11,908 nt of DNA. Origin: an uncultured bacterium. GTDB taxonomy: Bacteria > Cyanobacteriota > Vampirovibrionia > Gastranaerophilales > Gastranaerophilaceae. Below the pieces are notes generated by a model. It ran no database searches. It was not told the origin of the DNA and saw nothing but the letters and a program-made list of their open reading frames with translations. Numbering within the stretch: the first letter of the stretch is position 1; the number at the start of each line of letters is the position of its first letter. The position numbers were made by a program, and so were the translations under genes. The DNA lies in NCBI GenBank assembly GCA_902464375.1, contig CABQIM010000054.1, forward strand, positions 1-11,908. Reading direction: 5' to 3'. This document shows, one piece after another, positions 5,353-11,908 of this stretch.

Positions 5353-7755
5353 TTAGCCTAATATTTTGTCTAATTCGTCAAGAATACCTTCATTGTTATT
5401 ACCGCAGTTGCAGTTGTGTTTGAATTTTTCAAGAAGGTCAATAATCTTGTCTAATTTAGCTGTGTAGTCAGGAGCATTATTCAATTTATCAAGGATTTGT
5501 TTCAAGATATCATTGTTTTGTTTAATATAACTTGTCTTAGCATCAATTGATTTCAACAAGTCTTCAATGCTATCAAGTTTAGAAGGGTCTATTCCCAATT
5601 CCTTGATAAGTTTGCTGTATTTTTCGTAGTTAGCAGCATCGTGTTCTTTCCACATTTGATCAAGTTTATCGTAATCAATACCTGAACCGCCTTGGTTTTG
5701 AAGTTTCTTGATTTCAGCCTTCAAGTTTTGAACTTCTTTTAGCAAGTTATCCAAGTAAACTTGAGCAGTCTTTTGGTTAGCAATGATTGTGTTCAATTGA
5801 GATTCAATATTACCCAATTTACCCAAGATGTCACCAAATTTAGCATCAAATTTTTGGAAATAAATATCTACTTTAGAAGCTTGAGAGCCAATTGATTTAA
5901 GGATTGCATCAACTGTTGCTTGAAGTTTTTTCAATTGAGCTTCAATATTCTTCAATTCATTAGTTACATCAGCGCTACCATTGTTTACTGATTGGTTAAG
6001 TTTATTGATAGCATCAAGTAAGTCTTTGTTATTGTTTTTAGAAATGAAGATTTGAAGATCATCTATTTTTGCTTGGATAGTTTGAAGTTCTTCTGTTTGT
6101 TTTTGTTCTGTTTCAACATAAGTGTGTTCAAAATCTTTGATAGCTGCAACAAGTTCTGAACGTGACATCTTGATTACATCAGAAAGGTTCATATTCAAGA
6201 TTTTGAACATTTCTTCAAGTTTTTGGTAATCAATGCTAGAAGAACCGTTAGCTTGGATTTCTTTCAAAGTCTTCATTAATTCGTTGTACTTAGTATCGTC
6301 TTGAGCAATTTCTAACAACGCATCTGTATTAGCCTTGATACCGGAAATATTTGAATCCATATTATCAAGTTTAGAGTTCATTTGGTTAAGAATAGAAGTT
6401 TGAACTTTACCGTTCTTAAGAATTTGAGCCAACAACTTGCAAGCATCGTTCTTTTCGTTCTTGTAATCTTTAACGAAATTGTTAAAGCTGTCTGTCAATG
6501 TCAAAAGGTTCTTATTGATATTTTCTAACAAGTTAATAATCTTGTCAGCAGCAGCCTTAGCATCAATCTTACCATCTTTGATTTCGTTATTGATTTCTTC
6601 TAATCTTGTTGTGTTGTTCTTAGTTTGTGAAGTGTTTTCTTTAATTGCTGCAATAATTTCAGCTGCATTCATTTTTTCAATTTCAGCTTGTGTATAACCC
6701 AATTTAATCATTACATTGATTAATTCTGTCTTAGACATATTCAATGTGTTAACAACTTTTTCGAAGCCAGCATTGCTATCAAGATTTGCTTTTTCGATTT
6801 GGCTGCTGATTGTTTCAAGTTTGCTGATAACAAGTTTGTTGCTTGCAATCAAGCTATCATTTTGAGCAATCATTTGTTTTTGTTGTTCGTTTGTAACCTT
6901 GCTTGATTCTTTAATATCCTTAGCGATAGAAATCAATTCAGCTCTATCTTGTTCAGCCTTTTGAAGAGATGTAAGAACTTGACCAAGAAGACCTTTAATA
7001 TCGCCTAACAAGTTTTGGATTTTGTTCCAAGCTTCTTCTGCAGTAATTTGACCAGCTTCTACTTTTGCTATAAGGTCTTTAAGTAATTTGTTTGCATCTG
7101 CTTGTGTTTGACCATTTTGAATTAATTGATCAATAATGATTTGTTGGTTTGTATTATTCTCAACCATATATTCAAACATTTTTTGATAGAATTGCTCTTG
7201 GTTTAAATTACCATTTTTAACTTCTTGTAGTAATTGTTGCATAAAAGCGTTCATTTGAGTTAATTGGTTGTTAGTAATTTGTTGTTGTTCTTTCATTTCT
7301 TGCAATAGAGCTTGTAATTGTGAAATTACAGAAACGATTGCATCCATATCAACTGTTACTGTTTGAGTAATTGTTTCTTTATCACAAGATGTTAAAGAAG
7401 CTGTTGCACCTAACATTCCTAATGCCATTAAAGCAGAAAATGCAGCGCTTTTTAGAATACTTGTTTTACCTTGGAATGCGATATTTGATTTATAAGGTGC
7501 TACAAATTCTTTTGCTTCACCTTCCGGTTGTTGAGGAATTTCTTCTTCATTCATCATTTTTAATTCTGTTGCTAATTGAGGATCGCTAGCAACATTATTT
7601 AAACCTTGGAAATTTAATGCGTTCATAGCAGCTTGTGGAGTTGCAGTTTCAGTTGGTTCTGTAACAGGTGCTGTTACTTCTGCAGGTTGATTTGTTGCTT
7701 CTTCTCCGAATTTAACTTTTTTTAGTAATAAAAGTTCGTTTGAATTGATGTTCAT
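5353..7755 (-). CDS. 800-aa repetitive coiled-coil protein with an internal lipobox-like site
   Basis: I do not recognise the family. Residues 1-95 are a Pro/Glu/Gln-rich N-terminal extension carrying three short FG/FQG motifs (VKFG 14-17, LNFQG 47-51, IAFQGK 92-97). Residues 102-124 form a hydrophobic segment ending LTSC (C124), a good lipobox, followed by DKE. The remaining ~675 residues are almost all Lys/Glu/Gln/Asn/Leu/Ile helix with coiled-coil periodicity, built from diverged repeats: a GxI(T/D)xxxAxxKIxxLL motif at about 179, 232 and 392, and a SIDY/GIDY-xKLxxM motif at 507 and 692. The end has CNC (782-784). The start was set at the ATG at 7755 because AAGGAG (7766-7771) precedes it by 10 bases; an in-frame GTG at 7791 has no such site and would put the ribosome-binding site inside the gene. 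A surface-anchored or periplasmic filament is plausible, but the distant lipobox is odd. Function unknown. Confidence 0.85.
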   Translation of the reverse strand: MNINSNELLLLKKVKFGEEATNQPAEVTAPVTEPTETATPQAAMNALNFQGLNNVASDPQLATELKMMNEEEIPQQPEGEAKEFVAPYKSNIAFQGKTSILKSAAFSALMALGMLGATASLTSCDKETITQTVTVDMDAIVSVISQLQALLQEMKEQQQITNNQLTQMNAFMQQLLQEVKNGNLNQEQFYQKMFEYMVENNTNQQIIIDQLIQNGQTQADANKLLKDLIAKVEAGQITAEEAWNKIQNLLGDIKGLLGQVLTSLQKAEQDRAELISIAKDIKESSKVTNEQQKQMIAQNDSLIASNKLVISKLETISSQIEKANLDSNAGFEKVVNTLNMSKTELINVMIKLGYTQAEIEKMNAAEIIAAIKENTSQTKNNTTRLEEINNEIKDGKIDAKAAADKIINLLENINKNLLTLTDSFNNFVKDYKNEKNDACKLLAQILKNGKVQTSILNQMNSKLDNMDSNISGIKANTDALLEIAQDDTKYNELMKTLKEIQANGSSSIDYQKLEEMFKILNMNLSDVIKMSRSELVAAIKDFEHTYVETEQKQTEELQTIQAKIDDLQIFISKNNNKDLLDAINKLNQSVNNGSADVTNELKNIEAQLKKLQATVDAILKSIGSQASKVDIYFQKFDAKFGDILGKLGNIESQLNTIIANQKTAQVYLDNLLKEVQNLKAEIKKLQNQGGSGIDYDKLDQMWKEHDAANYEKYSKLIKELGIDPSKLDSIEDLLKSIDAKTSYIKQNNDILKQILDKLNNAPDYTAKLDKIIDLLEKFKHNCNCGNNNEGILDELDKILG

Positions 7756-7765
7756 AAAATTTATG

Positions 7766-7771
7766 CTCCTT
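7766..7771 (-). promoter_or_regulatory. Shine-Dalgarno AAGGAG deciding the start of the coiled-coil gene
   Basis: AAGGAG on the minus strand lies 10 bases before the ATG at 7755. It decides against the longer frame beginning with GTG at 7791. Confidence 0.75.
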
Positions 7772-7859
7772 TTTCTACATACGTATTTCACACTAATGTA
7801 CTTGCTTCAAAAAGTGTAAAATTATTTTTTGCTAGTTAGAAAGAAAAATTTTTAGTTTT

Positions 7860-7894
7860 TTTACAAAACTTAACGAAACCCCAAACTTTGTAAA
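7860..7894. promoter_or_regulatory. Degenerate HLR1-like repeat and inverted TTTACAAA half-sites
   Basis: On the plus strand TTTACAAA-AC-TTAACGAA (7860-7877) resembles the site at 2702-2719, with the same AC spacer and 6 of 8 matches in the second half. TTTGTAAA at 7887-7894 is an exact inverted copy of the first half. It lies between the divergent coiled-coil gene and lysC, 15 bases upstream of the lysC -35. A regulator binding here could affect either gene; this is inference. Confidence 0.3.
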
Positions 7895-7908
7895 CTCTTT
7901 TTTACCTG

Positions 7909-7937
7909 TTGTCAAAGAATTTATTTGCTTATATAAT
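7909..7937 (+). promoter_or_regulatory. Sigma-70-type promoter for lysC
   Basis: TTGTCA (7909-7914) and TATAAT (7932-7937) are separated by exactly 17 bases: five of six matches in the -35 and a perfect -10. Transcription should start near 7944, giving a leader of about 20 bases to the ATG at 7965. That leaves no room for a lysine riboswitch. Confidence 0.85.
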
Positions 7938-7964
7938 AGTATGGAATAAATGCAGGTAGAGGCT

Positions 7965-9230
7965 ATGAAAAAAATAATCGTTCAAAAATTTGGCGGCACA
8001 TCTGTTGCTGATACAGATAAGATTAAAAATGTTGCAAAAGCGGTAATTAGAGAGAGAAATCTGGGACATGATGTTGTAGTTGTTGTTTCAGCTATGGGAC
8101 ATACAACCGATTACCTTGTTAAGATGGCAAAAGAGATTTCAGACACTCCATCTTCCAGAGAAATGGACATGCTCCTTTCAACCGGAGAAGGTGTATCAAT
8201 TGCGCTTCTTGCTATGGCACTTCAAGCACAAGGTTGTCCTGCTGTAAGTATGAATGCGGTACAAGTCGGAATTATGACAGAAAAAGTGCATTCAAAAGCC
8301 AGAATTATAAACATTAAGACTGATAAAATAAAAAGCCATCTTAAAAAAGGTGAAGTTGTTGTTGTAGCCGGATTCCAAGGTGTAACGGAAGATATGGAAA
8401 TTACAACCCTTGGTCGTGGCGGTTCTGATACATCTGCAGTAGCCTTGGCAGGAGCATTAGATGCTGAAAGATGCGATATTTATACAGATGTTGAAGGTGT
8501 ATACACAACTGACCCTAGAGTTGTTCCGCATGCTTCCAGATTAGAAGAAATTTCTTACGAAGAAATGTTGGAGCTCGCAAGAGTTGGTGCAAATGTTTTA
8601 CATCCAAGAGCTGTAGAAACCGCAAAACAATATAATGTACCATTAAGAGTAAGAAGTACATTTAAACTGGATAATTTAGGAACTTTAATTGTAGGAGTTG
8701 ATGAAATGGAATTACATAAGCCTGTAACCGGTGTTGCATCGGATTTATCTCAATTGAGAGTTGTAGTATGTGATGTAAAAGACAATCCTGGTACTGCAGC
8801 AATTCTGTTTAACGGTTTAGCAAAAGAAAATATTTCTGTAGATATGATTATTCAATCTTATGCAAGAAAAGCATTAAAGACAAATGATATTGCTTTCACT
8901 ATTGATAAAGGTGATTTAACAAAAACAATGGAAATTATGGAAAAAGTTAAAGAACAATTAGGCTATAGCAATGTTTTTGTTGATGATAAGATTGCCAAAA
9001 TTTCAATTGTTGGTGCCGGCATGATTGACCGTCCGGGGATAGCTGCTACGATGTTTAAAACTCTTGCTGATTTGGGTATAAATATAAAGATGATATCTAC
9101 AAGTGAAATTAAAATCAGTTGCTTGGTTGCAGAAGATGAAGCGCAAGAAGCAGTAAAAGCTTTACACAGTGTTTTTCATTTAGATTGTGAAGAAGTCGCA
9201 GAAGTTAAAGGCGATTTACCTGATGTATAA
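7965..9230 (+). CDS. lysC: Aspartate kinase (aspartokinase)
   Basis: Phosphorylates L-aspartate with ATP, the first step to lysine/diaminopimelate, threonine, methionine and isoleucine; cytoplasmic. The N-terminal amino-acid kinase domain starts with KFGGTS (residues 8-13), has TTLGRGGSDTSA and the DIYTDVEGVYTTDPR segment, and closes with GANVLHPRAVE. Two ACT regulatory domains follow: one around VVVCDVKDNPGTAAILF, the other around ISIVGAGMIDRPGIAATMF, which normally bind the feedback amino acid. At 421 residues it has the usual single pair of ACT domains rather than the ~600-residue, four-ACT form known from cyanobacteria. The start chosen is ATG 7965, giving the canonical MKKIIVQKFGG with AGG/GAGG at 7954-7962; the in-frame ATG at 7950 has no ribosome-binding site and is only a few bases from the predicted transcript start. 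It may be cotranscribed with the next gene. No key residue appears missing. Confidence 0.95.
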   Translation: MKKIIVQKFGGTSVADTDKIKNVAKAVIRERNLGHDVVVVVSAMGHTTDYLVKMAKEISDTPSSREMDMLLSTGEGVSIALLAMALQAQGCPAVSMNAVQVGIMTEKVHSKARIINIKTDKIKSHLKKGEVVVVAGFQGVTEDMEITTLGRGGSDTSAVALAGALDAERCDIYTDVEGVYTTDPRVVPHASRLEEISYEEMLELARVGANVLHPRAVETAKQYNVPLRVRSTFKLDNLGTLIVGVDEMELHKPVTGVASDLSQLRVVVCDVKDNPGTAAILFNGLAKENISVDMIIQSYARKALKTNDIAFTIDKGDLTKTMEIMEKVKEQLGYSNVFVDDKIAKISIVGAGMIDRPGIAATMFKTLADLGINIKMISTSEIKISCLVAEDEAQEAVKALHSVFHLDCEEVAEVKGDLPDV

Positions 9231-9279
9231 AAATTGAACAAATTTACACAAAATGTCGTTATATAAATAGAGGTTAGAA

Positions 9280-9753
9280 ATGAAAAAAATATTATCTTTA
9301 TTAATTTTATTGGCAGGAATTAGCATGCCTGTTTTCGCTGGGGAAAAAGAAGACGCTTTGCAGTTTTTTCATAACTATGTGAATGCTGCAAATACTTACA
9401 GCACAACAATTCCATCTATGTATTCTCCAAATGCTAAAATTATAAGACAAGTTATAAAACCGGATGGAACAACACAGGATGTTCAAACAAACACATCTAC
9501 TTATATTACTCAAATGAAATTAGGGCAAGCAGGAGCAAAAATGCGTCATTATACAAATTCTTACTCTAATGTAACAATTGTTCCTATTGGTAACGGTAAG
9601 TATAAGATATCATCATTAAGACAACCTTCCGGTGAAGTTTATAAATTAAAAACTCACATGATTGTACAAAAACAATCAAACGGAAAATGGCTAATTGTAG
9701 AAGAGATGATGCAAACAAAAGTTCAAACATTTTTGAAATATGCTAAGAACTAG
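9280..9753 (+). CDS. Small exported NTF2-like protein
   Basis: A 157-aa protein with a clear Sec signal peptide: MKK, a hydrophobic core LSLLILLAGI, and VFA before a predicted cut after A20. The mature part looks like an NTF2/SnoaL-type fold: an opening helix (EDALQFFHNYVNAANTY), a segment MYSPNAKIIRQV, then beta strands ending KTHMIVQKQ and NGKWLIVEEMMQT, the typical final hairpin. Such domains bind small ligands or act as accessory modules; no catalytic residues can be assigned. There is no lipobox, so it should be soluble in the periplasm or secreted. AGAGG (9269-9273) precedes the ATG by six bases. The gene starts 49 bases after lysC and has no convincing promoter of its own (TATAAA at 9262-9267 is too close and lacks a -35), so it is probably read with lysC. 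Any link to lysine metabolism is unproven. Confidence 0.8.
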   Translation: MKKILSLLILLAGISMPVFAGEKEDALQFFHNYVNAANTYSTTIPSMYSPNAKIIRQVIKPDGTTQDVQTNTSTYITQMKLGQAGAKMRHYTNSYSNVTIVPIGNGKYKISSLRQPSGEVYKLKTHMIVQKQSNGKWLIVEEMMQTKVQTFLKYAKN

Positions 9754-9774
9754 TAAAAAAGGTGATTAACAAAA

Positions 9775-9806
9775 AACGGTTTCGTAAATTCTACGAAATC
9801 GTTTTT
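9775..9806. terminator. Strong bidirectional intrinsic terminator
   Basis: AACGGTTTCGTA (9775-9786) pairs with TACGAAATCGTT (9792-9803), twelve pairs with one G-U, around the loop AATTC. The flanking A-tract (5') and T-tract (3') continue the stem and supply U-runs for both strands. It sits between convergent genes ending at 9753 and 9816. Confidence 0.9.
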
Positions 9807-9815
9807 GTTGTTAGT

Positions 9816-11648
9816 CTAAACTCCCAAAGAAGGAGCGATTTGTATAAAAGTTCTAATTAAATCTGCATCCCATTGAGTACCAGCACCGTCCTTTAGTATT
9901 GATAAAGCTTTCTCAATATTCATTCCACGTCTATAAGGTCTATCACTGATTAGTGCGTGATAAGTATCTGCAATAGCTACAATTTTGGCAGCAAGCGGAA
10001 TGTCACCATTTTTAAGTCCTTCCGGATAACCTTTGCCATCGATTCTTTCATGGTGGTATTTTACAATTGGTATCAAATCTCTTAGCGACGGATTTGGCAT
10101 AAGAACTTTTTCTGCACCGATTACCGGATGTTGTTTCATGATTACCCACTCTTCGTCAGACAAAGGTCCTTCTTTCTTTAACACCGTTTCCGGAATGCCA
10201 ATTTTACCTACATCATGAAGAAGCGCACCTAATTTTATGCGCTCAACTTCTTCTTCCGGAAGATTAATAGCTCTTGCTAAAGCTTCTGAAAATTTAGAAA
10301 CAGATGTTGAGTGACCTTTTGTGTAAGGGTCTTTTGCATCAATCGCACCTGCTAAAGATGTAGCAATTTCAGAGATTCTAGCTCCGGATTTAGCATGATC
10401 TGCGTTAAACTTGGAAATCAATTCTTCTTCAAAATTGATACCTTGTTGTGCGTAACGTTTTTCGATAACTTCCGCAAAAGATTTCAGCGCAACATCATCC
10501 CAGAAGTTAAAATCAGAAGAACTGATGATAGCTGACATGCCATCTTTGTAACCTTTTGCTTGCGAAATATACATTGCTTGTTCTGCCAGAACCAACAATT
10601 TCTCCTTATGGTCAGAGCAATCAGGATAAGTTGAAATTCCGACTGAAACCTTAACAGGTCCGATTTCATCTATAAAACAACAAGATAGTGAATAAGTTAC
10701 GAATTCTGCTACATATTTAGCTTGTTCTACAGAGGTATTCGGCAAAATCAATGCGATTTCATCTCCGCCATATCTAGCAGCAATATCGCCTTCTCGCATA
10801 TTTTGACGAACTTTTTCTGCTACAAGCTTAATTACTTCGTCACCTTTTGCATGTCCTAATTCTCTGTTGATTTTAGAGATGTTACAAACATCCATCATTA
10901 CAATTGATAACTTTTGCTTGTTTATTTGTGCGCGCTGAATTTCCTTAGAAAGAATTTCATGGAAACCTCTATGATTATACAGCAATGTTAAATTATCTGT
11001 ATTAATCACACCTTCACATTTTTCTTGTAATTCAAAATTGTAAGACATTAACGCTGCAAAATTGGCAATAAGATTGTACATTGCAGCATTTTGTCTTGCA
11101 TATTTATCTTCTATTATTAGTACACCAAGCGATTTCCCAGCTGCAATTAATGGAATTATAATAACTGCATCATCTTTAAAATAAGCAAGTTTAAGAAAAC
11201 TTACGTCATCCCGAAAAACAGGTTTTTTACTGTTAAAAGCTTGAATAATTGGATTTGTATCGTCTTTAAGGAAAACTTTTGTTGAATAAAAATTACCTAG
11301 CTTATCTTTTAACTTTAGATTTATACAAGTAGATTGTTCTTTATAAAAACCAACTGCCATAAAATTTGAATCAATGCTTTGAGAAATCATCATTCTAATT
11401 TTTGAGAAAAGCTCATTTGAATTAGTAATTTGAGAGAACTTAATAAGCTCATCAACAATTGTGCGATGATTTAAAGTTAAACCTTTTTCAAAATTCTTGT
11501 TTTGCGGATTGCTCAAAGAATTTGTATTCATGTTAAAAGTTAATGCGTTAACTTTAGACACTAACTGTTCCTGTGAAAATGGCGAGGAAACAGGGGCTTT
11601 CTCTGAAATACTGGTTATTTTTTCTGCTAAATTCTTTTCTTTCTTCAC
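9816..11648 (-). CDS. GAF-GGDEF-HD-GYP cyclic-di-GMP signalling enzyme
   Basis: A 610-aa cytoplasmic protein that can in principle both make and break c-di-GMP. Residues 1-60 are an unstructured Ser/Asn lead. Residues 65-205 form a GAF-like sensor. The GGDEF domain spans about 215-375: D253, N261 and D270 (GHAKGD) are kept, the signature is GGDEI (294-298) instead of GGDEF, and the inhibitory I-site RxxD is present as REGD (285-288), five residues upstream. The HD-GYP domain spans about 425-600: H446, H478-D479, H507, H532-H533, GYP (540-542) and D561 are all present, so the metal site looks complete; the usual second Asp of ADxxDAL is His564. There is no transmembrane segment. The start is GTG at 11648 with AAGGTGA at 11653-11659. 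Phosphodiesterase activity seems likely; cyclase activity is less sure. It is monocistronic as far as visible. Confidence 0.93.
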   Translation of the reverse strand: MKKEKNLAEKITSISEKAPVSSPFSQEQLVSKVNALTFNMNTNSLSNPQNKNFEKGLTLNHRTIVDELIKFSQITNSNELFSKIRMMISQSIDSNFMAVGFYKEQSTCINLKLKDKLGNFYSTKVFLKDDTNPIIQAFNSKKPVFRDDVSFLKLAYFKDDAVIIIPLIAAGKSLGVLIIEDKYARQNAAMYNLIANFAALMSYNFELQEKCEGVINTDNLTLLYNHRGFHEILSKEIQRAQINKQKLSIVMMDVCNISKINRELGHAKGDEVIKLVAEKVRQNMREGDIAARYGGDEIALILPNTSVEQAKYVAEFVTYSLSCCFIDEIGPVKVSVGISTYPDCSDHKEKLLVLAEQAMYISQAKGYKDGMSAIISSSDFNFWDDVALKSFAEVIEKRYAQQGINFEEELISKFNADHAKSGARISEIATSLAGAIDAKDPYTKGHSTSVSKFSEALARAINLPEEEVERIKLGALLHDVGKIGIPETVLKKEGPLSDEEWVIMKQHPVIGAEKVLMPNPSLRDLIPIVKYHHERIDGKGYPEGLKNGDIPLAAKIVAIADTYHALISDRPYRRGMNIEKALSILKDGAGTQWDADLIRTFIQIAPSLGV

Positions 11649-11675
11649 ACTATCACCTTAAAAATGTAAATAAGA

Positions 11676-11899
11676 TAAAACCGATGAATAAAAAAAATTG
11701 CTTAATTATAACAAATTCTTTACAAATCAATTATCCCTTTAATAATTATATTAACATTTTTTTGGGCTTTTTCTACCCTAAATTAATGTTTTTTTACAAA
11801 TGTTAATTATATTTTAAATTTTTAGAAAACATAATTAAAACTAAAATAGGTCTATTGTAAAACCGATTAATCTTTGTTCTCTCGGTTTACTAAAACCGA
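11676..11899 (+). repeat. Three dispersed copies of TAAAACCGA
   Basis: The nonamer TAAAACCGA occurs at 11676-11684, 11858-11866 and 11891-11899, and I found it nowhere else in the window. The first two copies share a longer context (TAAAACCGAT, one variable base, AAT). The first copy lies in the predicted leader of the GGDEF/HD-GYP gene. They could be operator sites or pieces of an RNA structure; no family is recognised. Confidence 0.45.
11705..11713 (-). promoter_or_regulatory. Extended -10 promoter of the GGDEF/HD-GYP gene
   Basis: On the minus strand TGTTATAAT is a perfect extended -10 (TG-N-TATAAT). A TTGATT at 11725-11730 is a possible -35 but the spacer is only 14, so the extended -10 may carry recognition. 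The transcript would start near 11698, giving a leader of about 50 bases. A TTTACAAA half-site (plus strand 11719-11726) overlaps the spacer. Confidence 0.55.
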
Positions 11900-11905
11900 G
11901 CAAAG
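11857..11905 (+). other. Mutually exclusive hairpins at the window edge
   Basis: CTCGGTTT (11881-11888) pairs perfectly with AAACCGAG (11893-11900) around a four-base loop, and CTTTG (11872-11876) can add five pairs with CAAAG (11901-11905) across a TTCT bulge. The same central arm, as TCGGTTTAC (11882-11890), can instead pair with GTAAAACCGA (11857-11866) with one bulged A. The rest of the element is off the window. No T-run is visible on either side, so a simple terminator is not shown. The remainder of the last 260 bases holds no convincing gene. Confidence 0.4.
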
Positions 11906-11908
11906 CGC

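Noticed and set aside
7756..7791. GTG at 7791 as the start of the coiled-coil protein
   Set aside because: A good AAGGAG at 7766-7771 lies within this extension and points to ATG 7755.
7950..7964. ATG at 7950 as the lysC start
   Set aside because: It has no ribosome-binding site, lies about six bases from the predicted transcript start, and adds residues not seen in the family. ATG 7965 gives the canonical N-terminus.
9243..9267. TTTACA/TATAAA promoter for the NTF2-like gene
   Set aside because: The spacer is 13 bases and the -10 would put the transcript start almost on the ribosome-binding site. Readthrough from lysC is simpler.
11708..11726. Second full HLR1 site before the GGDEF/HD-GYP gene
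   Set aside because: Only TTTACAAA (11719-11726) matches. The preceding ATAACAAA is imperfect and spaced three bases, not two.
11573..11806. 77-codon plus-strand frame overlapping the 5' end of the GGDEF gene
   Set aside because: It overlaps a confident gene antisense, has no ribosome-binding site at its internal ATGs, and reads as AT-rich noise.
1..11908. CRISPR array, tRNA, rRNA, insertion sequence or prophage
   Set aside because: No regularly spaced repeats, cloverleaf, transposase or phage structural gene was seen in reading both strands. The long coiled-coil protein is not in a phage context, so a tape-measure role is not supported.

Overview
The window is AT-rich and bacterial. The gene content points to a non-photosynthetic relative of the Cyanobacteria, probably the gut lineage Candidatus Gastranaerophilales (Melainabacteria/Vampirovibrionia). 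The evidence is a perfect match to the cyanobacterial HLR1 (RpaB-box) operator upstream of a gene, Lys/Asn/Gln-rich proteins whose N-termini carry short FQG-type motifs, and a large EF-hand-like/LysM-like protein of a style I associate with that group. The lineage call is an inference from sequence style. There is no rRNA or other marker gene here to confirm it.

Layout. Bases 2-979 (+) hold the C-terminal part of dnaX, the clamp-loader tau/gamma subunit; it is cut by the window edge and contains two slippage-prone A-tracts. Two minus-strand genes follow, convergent with dnaX: an unrecognised 249-aa protein (1014-1763) and a matrixin-type zinc metalloprotease (1849-2643). A 162-base divergent promoter region with the HLR1 match separates the protease from an 813-aa multidomain protein on the plus strand (2806-5247). 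That gene ends at a bidirectional terminator shared with an 800-aa coiled-coil protein on the minus strand (5353-7755), which has a lipobox-like site buried about 120 residues from its N-terminus. A second divergent region (7756-7964) carries a near-consensus sigma-70 promoter for lysC, aspartate kinase (7965-9230). After lysC, 49 bases downstream, comes a small secreted NTF2-like protein (9280-9753). Another bidirectional terminator separates this from a minus-strand GAF-GGDEF-HD-GYP cyclic-di-GMP enzyme (9816-11648). The last 260 bases hold its promoter plus an unexplained set of repeated and mutually pairing elements.

The genes do not form one pathway. dnaX and lysC are housekeeping genes. 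The protease, the 813-aa protein, the coiled-coil protein and the NTF2-like protein look like lineage-specific accessory or envelope-associated proteins. The GGDEF/HD-GYP protein is a second-messenger regulator. The most interesting points are the HLR1 site in a probably non-photosynthetic genome, the dnaX slippage sites, the two repeat-built proteins of unknown function, and the repeat/hairpin cluster at the right edge. I saw no tRNA, rRNA, CRISPR array, transposase or prophage gene.
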